DNA of 64,000 nucleotides from assembly GCA_017854255.1 (NCBI GenBank), contig JAFMIA010000010.1, forward strand, positions 1 through 64,000. The letters are read 5' to 3'. This document shows positions 18,015-26,441 of the stretch, piece after piece. A program made the translations under genes and the position numbers. This stretch comes from Pseudomonadales bacterium. Its GTDB lineage: Bacteria; Pseudomonadota; Gammaproteobacteria; Pseudomonadales; Azotimanducaceae. The notes below the pieces were generated by a model. The model searched no databases and had not been told where the DNA came from. It saw only the letters and a list, made by a program, of their open reading frames with translations. Positions within the stretch are counted from its first letter, which is position 1. Each line of letters begins with the position of its first letter.

Positions 18015-18034
18015 GCTTGAATAAACCCCGTCAA
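18007..18034 (-). promoter_or_regulatory. Sigma-70-type promoter of the GntR-ABC operon
   Basis: On the minus strand, TTGACG (18034-18029) and TATACT (18012-18007) are separated by 16 bases, a near-consensus -35/-10 pair. Transcription would start near position 18000, leaving a leader of about 105 bases before the GntR ATG at 17894. The -10 box sits inside the palindrome at 17997-18014, so a bound repressor would block RNA polymerase. Confidence 0.65.
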
Positions 18035-18094
18035 CCCCCGGATGCAAAAAGCTTAAGCGTTGAGACGTTCGACAGCGGCGCGCGGAGGGCCTGC

Positions 18095-19606
18095 TTATCG
18101 TCGATAATCAAGGGGCGGCGCGCGGTCGCCGAGGAGCGCTTCGTAAACAAAATCAGGACCTCGGCGCTGCTCGAACTCGACGGCTGCCGCGTCGAGATGA
18201 CTGGGCGCCAAAAACAAAGCCTGAGCGGTTAGGGCCAGGGTTTTTGCAGCAACCATCATCCCCTGAATACCGATACTCGTTCCACCGGCGGCAATCGCCT
18301 GCCAACTGTGGGCGGCAGTCCCGGGCACCCAGGTGGCCGTACTAAGGCCAACCGTCGGCACGGTCCAACTGACATCGCCAACATCGGTTGAGCCCTTACT
18401 CTCGGTAAAGCCAAAGGGCAGGACCTTTTCTTCAAGTCCTAAGACACTCGGCTGATTGATAAAACTTTGGGACAAGACCTCAGCAAAAGCCCGCTCTGAG
18501 GCCGTCATCGTATAGCCACCGACCGTGCTCAAGCTTTGATGCATCACGCGCGCCAAGGTTTCATTTGGCAAAATTGAATGATTGCCATGCATGGTTTCGA
18601 TCTTAACCTCGGTTCCCGTTCCCAGCGCCGCTGCGTGGGCGGTGTTCATCACCCGATCCCAAATATTGGCGAGCTCACTGGCTTGGGGATGACGCACGTA
18701 GTAGTAGACTTCCGCAAAATCCGGCACCACGTTGGGCGCCTTACCGCCACTGGTGATCACATAGTGAATCCTTGTGCTATCGGGCACATGCTCTCTCATG
18801 AGATTGACCATGTAGTTCATGGCCTCGACGCCATCCAATGCTGACCGTCCCCGTTCGGGTGCTGCCGCGGCATGTGCGGATCGGCCATAGAACCGAACTC
18901 GGGCGGATTTATTCGCAAGTGTCGTGCCGGGATTCGCAGCGTTTCGATCGGCCCCATGCCAATGCAGTACCGTATCAACATCGTCAAACAGCCCAGCACG
19001 TACCAAATACACTTTCCCCGAACCCCCTTCTTCGGCGGGGGTACCATAAAGTCGAATGGTGCCGGCTTGGCCCGTTTCAGCGAGCCATCGTTTTACCGCG
19101 ATTGCAGCAGCCGTGGAGCCAGCGCCAAAGAGATGGTGGCCGCAGGCATGGCCCGCAGTCTTATCCGCAAGCACCGATCGAGTCGGCACCGCCGCCTGGC
19201 TAATTCCAGGCAACGCATCAAACTCGGCCAAAATGCCAATCACCGGCTCGCCTTGACCAAAACTTGCAACAAACGCGGTTGGGATCTCTGCGACGCCGGC
19301 GCTCACTTCGAAGCCTTCATCCGCAAGGGTATCTTGCAACAGCTGACTACTCCGGGTCTCTTGATAGCCAAGCTCGGCATAGTCCCAGATTTTTAACGCA
19401 ATGCCTGCGTAGTGCTCGCGCTCGGTTTCAAGCAAAGCCGTCAATTGAGCGCCGGCATCGGCCTGAACCTGCGACGCCACAGCGGCCCAAACAAGCCCCA
19501 TGATGAGCCCTGTGCAACGTATAGCGTGTTTTACGTCTGCTTTCGCATTCCATCCGGCACGCGTCGCCCCTTGCAGGCGCCCCTGACCCATTTTTTTCTT
19601 CGCCAT
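18095..19606 (-). CDS. Exported M20-family amidohydrolase/peptidase (AbgB-like)
   Basis: The product is a metallo-amidohydrolase of the M20D group, related to the p-aminobenzoyl-glutamate hydrolase subunit AbgB and to aminoacylases. The metal-site motifs are EFDALPGISQ, GHACGHHLFGAG, GTPAEEGGSGK and LHWHGADRNAA, with a C-terminal GTAAHSWQ. An N-terminal hydrophobic stretch (IMGLVWAAVASQVQADA) after a basic leader looks like a signal peptide, so the enzyme is probably periplasmic, unlike cytosolic AbgB. The length of 503 residues includes a long leader of about 50 residues, and a later start is possible. The peptide or acyl-amino-acid substrate is unknown. It is not obviously part of a neighbouring operon. 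Confidence 0.85.
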   Translation of the reverse strand: MAKKKMGQGRLQGATRAGWNAKADVKHAIRCTGLIMGLVWAAVASQVQADAGAQLTALLETEREHYAGIALKIWDYAELGYQETRSSQLLQDTLADEGFEVSAGVAEIPTAFVASFGQGEPVIGILAEFDALPGISQAAVPTRSVLADKTAGHACGHHLFGAGSTAAAIAVKRWLAETGQAGTIRLYGTPAEEGGSGKVYLVRAGLFDDVDTVLHWHGADRNAANPGTTLANKSARVRFYGRSAHAAAAPERGRSALDGVEAMNYMVNLMREHVPDSTRIHYVITSGGKAPNVVPDFAEVYYYVRHPQASELANIWDRVMNTAHAAALGTGTEVKIETMHGNHSILPNETLARVMHQSLSTVGGYTMTASERAFAEVLSQSFINQPSVLGLEEKVLPFGFTESKGSTDVGDVSWTVPTVGLSTATWVPGTAAHSWQAIAAGGTSIGIQGMMVAAKTLALTAQALFLAPSHLDAAAVEFEQRRGPDFVYEALLGDRAPPLDYRR

Positions 19607-19660
19607 CGAAATACCCTTTTTTTGATTTCGCCGATCTGCCTCGAAGACTTGCTTGACCGC

Positions 19661-20740
19661 CTAGTTTGCCGCGGCGGCCGCTTCAATCGCTTGACGGATC
19701 AAACCTAAGCTGTCTGGTAGACTGACCGAGCCAAGGCGCCGGGCCATATCAAACCGCACCATCCAAACAGAATCAACCGCCCGCGCCAGCGCCCCCGGAC
19801 CAAGATCTCGCTCCTGACAAACCTGGGCATACCCTTTTTGCTCAAACAACGCCGCATTCTGCAGTTGATCCCCGCGGCTTGCAGCACTGGGCAGCGGAAT
19901 AAGCAGTTGGGGTTTTTTAAACCACAAAAACTCGAACAAAGCATTTGCCCCTGCCCGAGAGATCACAACATCTGAGGCCGCAACCACATCACCATAGGGT
20001 TCATCCAAATATTCAAACTGCTGGTAGTGCGGGGTTTCCACAAACTCCGGATCAATACCGCCGCCGCCCACCACATGAACGACATGAAAGCGTTCAGTGA
20101 GCTGCGCAAGGTCGGCGCGCACCAAGCGATTGATGGCTTGCGCGCCTAAACTGCCACCCACCACCAATAAAATCGGCTGGGTCTCACCCACTGCCTTGAA
20201 ACCGTTTAGCCACTGTCGACCCCGCTCGCCGTCGGATTGAACCAAACCTGCTCTGAGCGGCGTGCCCGTTACCCGAGTGGCTCGCTGGGCGAAATGAGCC
20301 GCTGTTTCTTCAAAATTAAGGCATATCCTTCGACAAAATGGGGCACTCAAGCGGTTTGCCAAACCGGGCGTCAAATCTGACTCGTGGATCACAACGGGGA
20401 TCCGGAGGCTCCACGCTGCAATGACCACGGGCACCGCGACAAATCCACCTTTGGAAAACAACACATCGGGTCGGCGCCACAGTAGGATCCAGAGTGCCTG
20501 AAAGAATCCAAAAAAAATCTTCACAGGATCAATGAAGTTCTGCCAATCGAAGTACCGCCGAAGCTTGCCGGAGGCGATGCCGTAAAAATCCAGATTGAGC
20601 CCAGACACCAACGTGGCCTCAATGCCCACTTTGGAGCCAATATAAAAACACTCAACGCCATCACGCTGGAACGACTCAATAAGCGCAAGGTTGGGTGTAA
20701 CGTGCCCGGCTGTCCCCCCACCGGTGAAGACAACTTTCAT
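19661..20740 (-). CDS. murG: MurG-family glycosyltransferase of the Firmicutes type
   Basis: The 359-residue GT-B protein resembles MurG, the enzyme that adds GlcNAc to lipid I to make lipid II at the inner face of the membrane. The N-terminal motif FTGGGTAGHVTPN (5-17), the acceptor-side SSGKLRRY-like segment (SGKLRRYFDW), FSKGGFVAVPVVIAA (95-109), IHESDLTPGLANRL (118-131) and the donor-site motifs VVGGSLGAQAINR and SRAGANALFEFLW are present. The wording matches Staphylococcus-type MurG (SKGGFVSVPVVIAA, HESDLTPGLAN), not the HEQN..GLTN form of gammaproteobacteria. It lies outside any dcw cluster, two bases after hda. It could be the only MurG or a second, specialised copy. Confidence 0.85.
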   Translation of the reverse strand: MKVVFTGGGTAGHVTPNLALIESFQRDGVECFYIGSKVGIEATLVSGLNLDFYGIASGKLRRYFDWQNFIDPVKIFFGFFQALWILLWRRPDVLFSKGGFVAVPVVIAAWSLRIPVVIHESDLTPGLANRLSAPFCRRICLNFEETAAHFAQRATRVTGTPLRAGLVQSDGERGRQWLNGFKAVGETQPILLVVGGSLGAQAINRLVRADLAQLTERFHVVHVVGGGGIDPEFVETPHYQQFEYLDEPYGDVVAASDVVISRAGANALFEFLWFKKPQLLIPLPSAASRGDQLQNAALFEQKGYAQVCQERDLGPGALARAVDSVWMVRFDMARRLGSVSLPDSLGLIRQAIEAAAAAN

Positions 20741-20742
20741 CT

Positions 20743-21411
20743 TTAAATACCCAACACGCGTTTCAAAAAGGGAATGGTGATCCGGCGCTGAGCCTTAAGA
20801 CTCTCGTCGGCAAGCCGGTTCAAAACTTGGATCAGCGCGCCGATTTCACGGGGCGCGCGATCCAGTAAAAAAGTGAGAACCTCTTCTGGCAGATGAAACC
20901 CCGTTTCCTCGGCCAGTCGCCGCAAGACCAGCGCTTTTTCAATATCGGTTAACTGGCCTGTCTGGAGCCAATGCATTGCACGACTTCGGGACGCAAGATC
21001 GGCTAGACAGAACGGCACATCCGGCAGCGGACATCTTGACGCCATCAGCAGCCAGGCATCGTGGGTGTCAGCGACCGCATTCATCAAATCAAATAAAGCC
21101 AGTTCCCAATCCCGATCCCCGACAACGTGATCAAGCCCATCTAACGCCACCAAATCAAAATCGGCTAGATTAGAAAGTACATCGGGTCTTAAATCCTGAT
21201 TGGATAAACTTAAGTAAAACGCGCGGCCCGCTTGATGCTCTGATCGCTGGCAAAGACCTTGCAGTAAATGTGATTTACCCGACTCTCTCGGGCCACTAAT
21301 CCAAACCGGCTCCTTAGATAGCGCAAGTGCGCGCTCGCCCAAATCACCTACAAACCGCTCGAGGGTATAGGCGCGTTTAAGCGGGAACGCAAGGGTCAGC
21401 TGCTCGCTCAA
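20743..21411 (-). CDS. hda: DnaA regulatory inactivator Hda
   Basis: Hda binds the DNA sliding clamp and stimulates ATP hydrolysis by DnaA after initiation, preventing re-initiation. At the N-terminus QLTLAF (residues 4-9) matches the clamp-binding pentapeptide class. The AAA+ core has a degenerate Walker A (GPRESGKSHLLQG), Walker B-like LVALDGLDHV and the conserved end QRRITIPFLKRVLGI. At 222 residues it has the normal size. Its ATG overlaps the stop of the PerM gene (21408-21411), and murG follows after two bases. The DUF2066-perM-hda order is a conserved pseudomonad arrangement. Confidence 0.92.
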   Translation of the reverse strand: MSEQLTLAFPLKRAYTLERFVGDLGERALALSKEPVWISGPRESGKSHLLQGLCQRSEHQAGRAFYLSLSNQDLRPDVLSNLADFDLVALDGLDHVVGDRDWELALFDLMNAVADTHDAWLLMASRCPLPDVPFCLADLASRSRAMHWLQTGQLTDIEKALVLRRLAEETGFHLPEEVLTFLLDRAPREIGALIQVLNRLADESLKAQRRITIPFLKRVLGI

Positions 21412-22592
21412 AGTGTTGACGCGTCCGTTGCCTCAGAGACCATGTCTGGATCGATTGTCTCTGACTCGATCGTCGCGGCAGGCGGGGTGTTCAGGGCTGC
21501 GCCTTCCTCGGATAGATCGCACGTTGCAGGAACAGCATCACCAAGATAAAACCCACTGGCCAGGTAACGGCCCAGCCAATACCGCACTAAAACCATGAGC
21601 ACGGCGGCCACGGGCAAGGCCAAGAGCACCCCAATAAAACCGAACAATTGCCCACCGGCGAGCACGGCAAAAATAACAGCAACCGGATGCAAGCCAATGC
21701 GATCCCCGACAAGCCAAGGGGTTAGCAGACTGCCCTCTAAAATCTGTCCCAGAATAAACACCGTGAGCACATACACAGGATGAACCCAATCTTGGAATTG
21801 GTAAGCGGCAGCAATGGTTGCCATCAGGAGTCCCAAGATGAAACCAAGGTAGGGCACGATACTGGCGAGACCGGCAATGAGACCGATGATCAGCGCCATA
21901 TCCAACCCAACCAACCCGAGACCCACGGCATAAAAAATGCCAAGTAAGATCATGACCAAAAACTGACCCCGAATGAAAGCGGCCAGCATTTCATCACCGG
22001 CTGCCGTTAGCTGACGGACCACATTAATTTGGGGCCGAGGGATCAATTGATCGAGTCGCGTCAGCAAATGATCCCAATCTCGCATCAAATAAAAAGCGAC
22101 CACTGGCGTCAACGCAAGCGTCATCAGACTGCCGAATATTGCAAGGCCCGACTGGGTTATCTGACCCAAAAGGTACCCCATGATATCGCTGGACTGCTGC
22201 CACTCACCTAGAAAGTTTTGCGCGAGACCTTTTAGGTCAAGCGCTTGCAAGTTGAAACCAGTCCAATCTTTGATCAGCGGCCCCAGCGTCGACTGAAGCC
22301 ATAAAAAGCTTGCCGGTAACCCTTGTAGTAATTCACTCAACTCCAGCGCCAGCAAGGGTAAAAAAAGCATCAGGGCGGCCAACATCACAGCGGCAATCAA
22401 CGCAAATACTAAGGTTGCACTCAGCGCACGACCCAAACCCCATGCTTCAAAGCGGTCAACCCATGGATCCCCTAAATACGCCAGAAAGGCGCCGAGAAAG
22501 AAGGGCGTTAAAATCGGTCCCAGCAAGCTAACCGACACGGCAACCAAGCCAATAAGGCCCAGTCCGACAAGACTATTGATCAATACGTTCAT
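21408..22592 (-). CDS. perM: AI-2E/PerM-family inner membrane transporter
   Basis: This 394-residue protein has about eight membrane helices and the hallmark AI-2E/PerM segments: an N-terminal helical pair (LVGLGLIGLVAVSVSLLGPILTPFFLGAFLAYLGDPWVD), the central VVAFYLMRDWDHLLTRL motif and the later GLIAGLASIVPYLGFILG and DRIGLHPVAVIFAVLAGGQLFGFIG. Members of this family export small molecules or ions; the substrate here is unknown. A cytosolic C-terminal tail of ~45 residues is acidic and low in complexity. It is coupled to hda by an ATGA overlap. Confidence 0.88.
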   Translation of the reverse strand: MNVLINSLVGLGLIGLVAVSVSLLGPILTPFFLGAFLAYLGDPWVDRFEAWGLGRALSATLVFALIAAVMLAALMLFLPLLALELSELLQGLPASFLWLQSTLGPLIKDWTGFNLQALDLKGLAQNFLGEWQQSSDIMGYLLGQITQSGLAIFGSLMTLALTPVVAFYLMRDWDHLLTRLDQLIPRPQINVVRQLTAAGDEMLAAFIRGQFLVMILLGIFYAVGLGLVGLDMALIIGLIAGLASIVPYLGFILGLLMATIAAAYQFQDWVHPVYVLTVFILGQILEGSLLTPWLVGDRIGLHPVAVIFAVLAGGQLFGFIGVLLALPVAAVLMVLVRYWLGRYLASGFYLGDAVPATCDLSEEGAALNTPPAATIESETIDPDMVSEATDASTL

Positions 22593-22641
22593 GGCTTTAA
22601 AACCCTTTTATTAGGTCACCTTAGCCGGCGACTGCGCGTGG

Positions 22642-23772
22642 CTATGGCGTCCAACGGTACCATAAGGTCGACGACGACTCATCCAGGCGCAGCAGTGTTA
22701 ACTTGCGATCGAGCGCAATCACATCAATGATTTGCTGCACCTCCCCTTCACTGCGCAGTTTAAACTCAACCATATCCGTAAGGATCCTAACCGGCTGAAC
22801 ACTCATAACTTGCGTCAGGCCCTCAAGATATCGACTCACCTCGGCGTAATCTTGAATCTCGGTGATGCCCTCGACCGTCAAACGCACTTCCGACCGGGTC
22901 GAGGTAACGGCATACTGCTCGCTCAGCACACTGGCCAGGACCCCAACTAAAGCCGTTGCCAACTGCGCCTGACTCTCACCATAAACTGTGCCGCTGCGCC
23001 ACTGCCCCCCTTCCCCCAAGGACCAATCGCCCCGCCATTGGTTGCTGAATTCGGACTCTGCTCTGAACACCAAGATCTTATCCGGCGAGTACCGTTTTGA
23101 TGCGGCCTCGATTCGGCCTAGAAATCGGCCCCAAATCTCAGAGGACGACACGCCCCGACTGTCCTCCAAGTCCCATAATGGCAAGAGTAAGGGCACGCCA
23201 CGGGCTCGCGCGGCCTGATTCAAGGTTTTAGCGAATAACGACGGGTTCGCTTCTCCCAGCACCTGACGGCCAGATTCATCATCGATGGCCATCCAACTCA
23301 GAACAGACGGACGATTGCTGCCCCAAACCGGCAGATCGGCCTCGCGTAAAATTTTTGCGATCAAACTCGGCGCAAACCGAATGCGCATGACCTGACGCGG
23401 CGTCTCAGCAGGCAATGGGTCAAGCCCCGGTTGAGGCAGCGCGGCCGCCGCATCGTTGACGGCTTCAACCCGAGCATAGCTAAATTCCGAATAGTATTGT
23501 TCCGGCGTTTTTAGCGCGGCAACAATAACCGGGTTCTGAAGAATATCCGAGCGACCCGATACACGCATGAGCACCTGCGAGAGCCCCTCTGAGGCATCAA
23601 TACGACGCTGCGCATCGCTTTGAGATTCGGATAACACTTCAGCCTGATACAAGTTTTCCAGGGTGACGGCGTCGAGCTTCTGGGCGACGACCAGCAACAA
23701 AACAAGTAAAGTAAGGGAACTTTTAGCAGCAATGACCCTTCTTACTGGTATGGATTTCTTGAACATAGACAA
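22642..23772 (-). CDS. Exported DUF2066 protein
   Basis: The 376-residue product starts with a basic leader and a hydrophobic helix (SSLTLLVLLLVVAQKLDAVTL), consistent with export. Its body matches the DUF2066 family by position and sequence (ENLYQAEVLSESQSDAQRRIDASEGLSQVLMRVSGR). The function of the family is unknown. It is encoded upstream of perM-hda, exactly as in pseudomonads, where purM-purN and a DUF3108 gene lie beyond. Here the DUF3108 gene is directly divergent with only 24 bases between the two annotated starts and purMN is absent. A slightly later start at 23766 is possible. Confidence 0.83.
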   Translation of the reverse strand: MSMFKKSIPVRRVIAAKSSLTLLVLLLVVAQKLDAVTLENLYQAEVLSESQSDAQRRIDASEGLSQVLMRVSGRSDILQNPVIVAALKTPEQYYSEFSYARVEAVNDAAAALPQPGLDPLPAETPRQVMRIRFAPSLIAKILREADLPVWGSNRPSVLSWMAIDDESGRQVLGEANPSLFAKTLNQAARARGVPLLLPLWDLEDSRGVSSSEIWGRFLGRIEAASKRYSPDKILVFRAESEFSNQWRGDWSLGEGGQWRSGTVYGESQAQLATALVGVLASVLSEQYAVTSTRSEVRLTVEGITEIQDYAEVSRYLEGLTQVMSVQPVRILTDMVEFKLRSEGEVQQIIDVIALDRKLTLLRLDESSSTLWYRWTP

Positions 23773-23796
23773 AACACAACTTTTCGGTAATGGCCT

Positions 23797-24687
23797 ATGT
23801 TACACATTAACCACGTGATTACTGAAGTAACCGATACAGGCGATCGGCGCGACCGAGGCGCCGCGCCGCAATCCTTGCCGGCGCAATGGGTACGCAGTCT
23901 GAGCAAGCAAGCCCGGGTCGCGCTGATGATCGCATTGAGTCTCACCATCGCGATGCAACACGCAGCGGGCGAACAAGCCAGGCTGCTACACCCCCAACCC
24001 TTTAAGGTTATCTACCAAGCAGACTATAAAGGCCTGCCCATTAGCGCCACGGGCATTCGCGAGTTGTCCTGGCAAAACCTTGAGGGCGCAGAGGCGCCGC
24101 TTTATACCCTTACCTCGTCTGCTCTGAGCATTTTCGCAAAATTCACAGAACAATCCGATTTCGTAATGATTGATGGCACGGCCAGGCCGCAGTTTTACCG
24201 GTACGACCGAACCGGCTTGGGGCGCAACAAGCGTATTCGCTTGAATTTTGATTGGGACCAAAATCAGGTTAACGATCTCGACTCAGGCGAGCATTGGCCG
24301 CTCGCCGACGCCCAGATATCCGATCGATTGCTGTACCAGTTTCAATTGCAAACCGATCTGCTCAATCAAGGCGCAGACATTGCGTTGGGCACGCAGCATC
24401 GCTACCAAATCCAAGATCAAGATACCCTTAAAGATTATATTTTTTCCGTCAAGGCGAAGGTCACGCTTGAAACCCCATTAGGCCTCGTCGAGACCTATGA
24501 GATTGTTCGATCGAATGATCAAGAAAAGCGCGCCACCACCCTTTGGCTTGCGCCTGCGTTTGAATACATGTTGGTCCGGTTCGAACAAACCTCGAGCGAC
24601 GGTGAAAATTTTTCGCTGGCCATTGAAAAAGCCTATCTCAACGAGACGCCTATTACTGATTTTAGCGCTGGCGCGCCGAGCTCCTGA
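23797..24687 (+). CDS. Exported DUF3108 protein
   Basis: The product matches the DUF3108 family of beta-rich envelope proteins: PFKVIYQADYKGLPISATGIRELSW, the long strand-rich middle and the late EIVRSNDQEKRATTLWLAPAFEYMLVRFEQ block. A hydrophobic segment (VALMIALSLTIAMQHAAG, about residues 41-58) looks like a signal peptide. The annotated start at 23797 leaves a 40-residue leader that looks non-native and only 24 bases to the divergent DUF2066 start, so the true start is probably downstream, possibly at a non-ATG codon. Function is unknown; it is probably periplasmic. Confidence 0.75.
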   Translation: MLHINHVITEVTDTGDRRDRGAAPQSLPAQWVRSLSKQARVALMIALSLTIAMQHAAGEQARLLHPQPFKVIYQADYKGLPISATGIRELSWQNLEGAEAPLYTLTSSALSIFAKFTEQSDFVMIDGTARPQFYRYDRTGLGRNKRIRLNFDWDQNQVNDLDSGEHWPLADAQISDRLLYQFQLQTDLLNQGADIALGTQHRYQIQDQDTLKDYIFSVKAKVTLETPLGLVETYEIVRSNDQEKRATTLWLAPAFEYMLVRFEQTSSDGENFSLAIEKAYLNETPITDFSAGAPSS

Positions 24688-24802
24688 ACCGGGTGGCGAA
24701 ACTTTATTTAACGCGTTTGCTGCCTGGGTTAGGCGTTGCGACCATTTTGCTTCTAGCTTGTAACGCAATCCGCATGGTGGTTCAGCCAAAACTTGGATAC
24801 CA

Positions 24803-25369
24803 CTAGGTCTTAGGTAGTGTCACCCCAGTCTGACCTTGGTATTTGCCACCTCGGTCGCGATAACTGGTTTGACAAACCTCATCACTTTCGAAAAACAGCA
24901 TTTGCGCCACCCCTTCGTTCGCATAGATTTTCGCCGGCAAGGTGGTCGTATTTGAAAATTCCAAGGTCACATGACCCTCCCACTCTGGCTCGAGCGGCGT
25001 CACGTTGACGATGATGCCGCACCGGGCATAAGTCGATTTCCCAAGACAGATGGTCAAAACGCTTCTTGGAATTTTGAAATACTCAACCGTTCTTGCCAGC
25101 GCAAATGAGTTGGGTGGAATCACGCAAACATCACTTTTAACATCGACAAAGCTACGCTCATCGAAGGCCTTCGGGTCAACCGTTGCCGAATGAATATTGG
25201 TGAAGACCTTAAACTCATCAGCGCAGCGGACATCATAGCCATAGCTCGATGTGCCCCAGGAAATAACTCGGGCGCCCCGATCCTCACGCACTTGACCTGG
25301 CTCGAAGGGCGAAATCATGTCCTGCTCCGCCGCCATTCTTTGAATCCATGAATCTGATTTGATCGTCAT
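24803..25369 (-). CDS. dcd: dCTP deaminase
   Basis: Dcd deaminates dCTP to dUTP, supplying dUMP for thymidylate synthesis. The 188-residue protein carries the conserved segments [32 protein letters not shown], the catalytic region [35 protein letters not shown] (with the essential Glu of LEPEWEG) and the C-terminal [14 protein letters not shown]. The length is normal. It lies 76 bases downstream of mrp on the same strand; the mrp-dcd pair next to divergent metG is a conserved pseudomonad neighbourhood. Confidence 0.96.
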   Translation of the reverse strand: MTIKSDSWIQRMAAEQDMISPFEPGQVREDRGARVISWGTSSYGYDVRCADEFKVFTNIHSATVDPKAFDERSFVDVKSDVCVIPPNSFALARTVEYFKIPRSVLTICLGKSTYARCGIIVNVTPLEPEWEGHVTLEFSNTTTLPAKIYANEGVAQMLFFESDEVCQTSYRDRGGKYQGQTGVTLPKT

Positions 25370-25445
25370 GCTCTTCCTCCTAATGCCCTTGCATCATCGC
25401 GTTATCCGTAAACGGCTGCTGGTCATCGACCTGGCAGGTCCTTCC

Positions 25446-26279
25446 TTAATCATCCACAATCGAAATCATCGGCGCTGTGGGCGCCGTTTGATTCGCGAGC
25501 AGCTGCAACACCTCGTCTGCAAGCGTCTTAAAGATTTTACCCGCGACACTGTCCCCTTCATTGGCAATTGGCCTGCCTGCGTCTGAAGTTTGACGGGTCT
25601 CAAGGCTCAGTGGCAGCCGCGCTAGAACGGGAACAGAAAACTCTTCAGCAATTCGATCGCCGCCGCCTTCACCAAAGATTGCGCTGTTTTCGCCACAGTG
25701 TGGGCACACAAACGTGCTCATATTTTCGACAACGCCATAAACCGGGACGCGGACCTTTCGAAACATTTCAATGCCCTTGCGCGCATCGAGTAACGCGATA
25801 TCCTGGGGCGTTGTCACGATTAACGCGCCATCAACCGGCACCCGCTGGGCGAGGGTTAATTGAATATCCCCCGTACCCGGCGGCATATCGATGACCAAAA
25901 CATCTAGGTCTGGCCAATCCGTCTGCATCAGCATCTGTTGCAAAGCCCCACTCGCCATGGGTCCACGCCAAATGGCAGGTGTTTTACTCGAGGCTAGAAA
26001 GCTCATCGACATGCAATACACGCCGTGCGCTAGGATCGGCACCAGCAGTTGGTCAACCACCTCAGGTTTGGTGCCACTGGCCAACCCAAATAGCGTGCCC
26101 TGACTGGGGCCATAGATGTCCGCATCGAGCAAACCAACCCGTCGCCCGGCGGCCTTGAGCGCAACCGCCAGGTTCGTCGCGATGGTCGATTTTCCAACGC
26201 CGCCCTTGCCCGAGGCGACCGCAACAATCTGGGCAACGCCTTTGATCGCCAATGGCGCAACCTTTGTTTGTTCTGACAC
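25446..26279 (-). CDS. mrp: Mrp/ApbC iron-sulfur carrier ATPase
   Basis: Mrp (ApbC) is a P-loop ATPase that binds and transfers [4Fe-4S] clusters to apoproteins as a dimer. The deviant Walker A is [11 protein letters not shown] (near residues 23-33), followed by [29 protein letters not shown] and the cluster-binding CPHCG motif (CxxC near residue 191). The protein has 277 residues and lacks the N-terminal MIP18/DUF59 domain present in many longer Mrp proteins, so it is a core-only form. It is divergent from metG with about 160 bases between their starts and is followed by dcd. Several Fe-S proteins in this window (Rnf subunits, Nth) are possible clients. Confidence 0.93.
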   Translation of the reverse strand: MSEQTKVAPLAIKGVAQIVAVASGKGGVGKSTIATNLAVALKAAGRRVGLLDADIYGPSQGTLFGLASGTKPEVVDQLLVPILAHGVYCMSMSFLASSKTPAIWRGPMASGALQQMLMQTDWPDLDVLVIDMPPGTGDIQLTLAQRVPVDGALIVTTPQDIALLDARKGIEMFRKVRVPVYGVVENMSTFVCPHCGENSAIFGEGGGDRIAEEFSVPVLARLPLSLETRQTSDAGRPIANEGDSVAGKIFKTLADEVLQLLANQTAPTAPMISIVDD

Positions 26280-26441
26280 AAATCCTTCCTCATCACTGGC
26301 AAAGCGTTATTGTACCTAGCACGGCCGCTAAAAGCAGGTCAGCCGCTCAAGGATTATCCTGATCCGTGTTTCATCTTGATGAACCCTAGCGTCACCCATC
26401 CAGATCCCCTAAACTTGCGCCTTCACTTTCGGAGACTAGCC

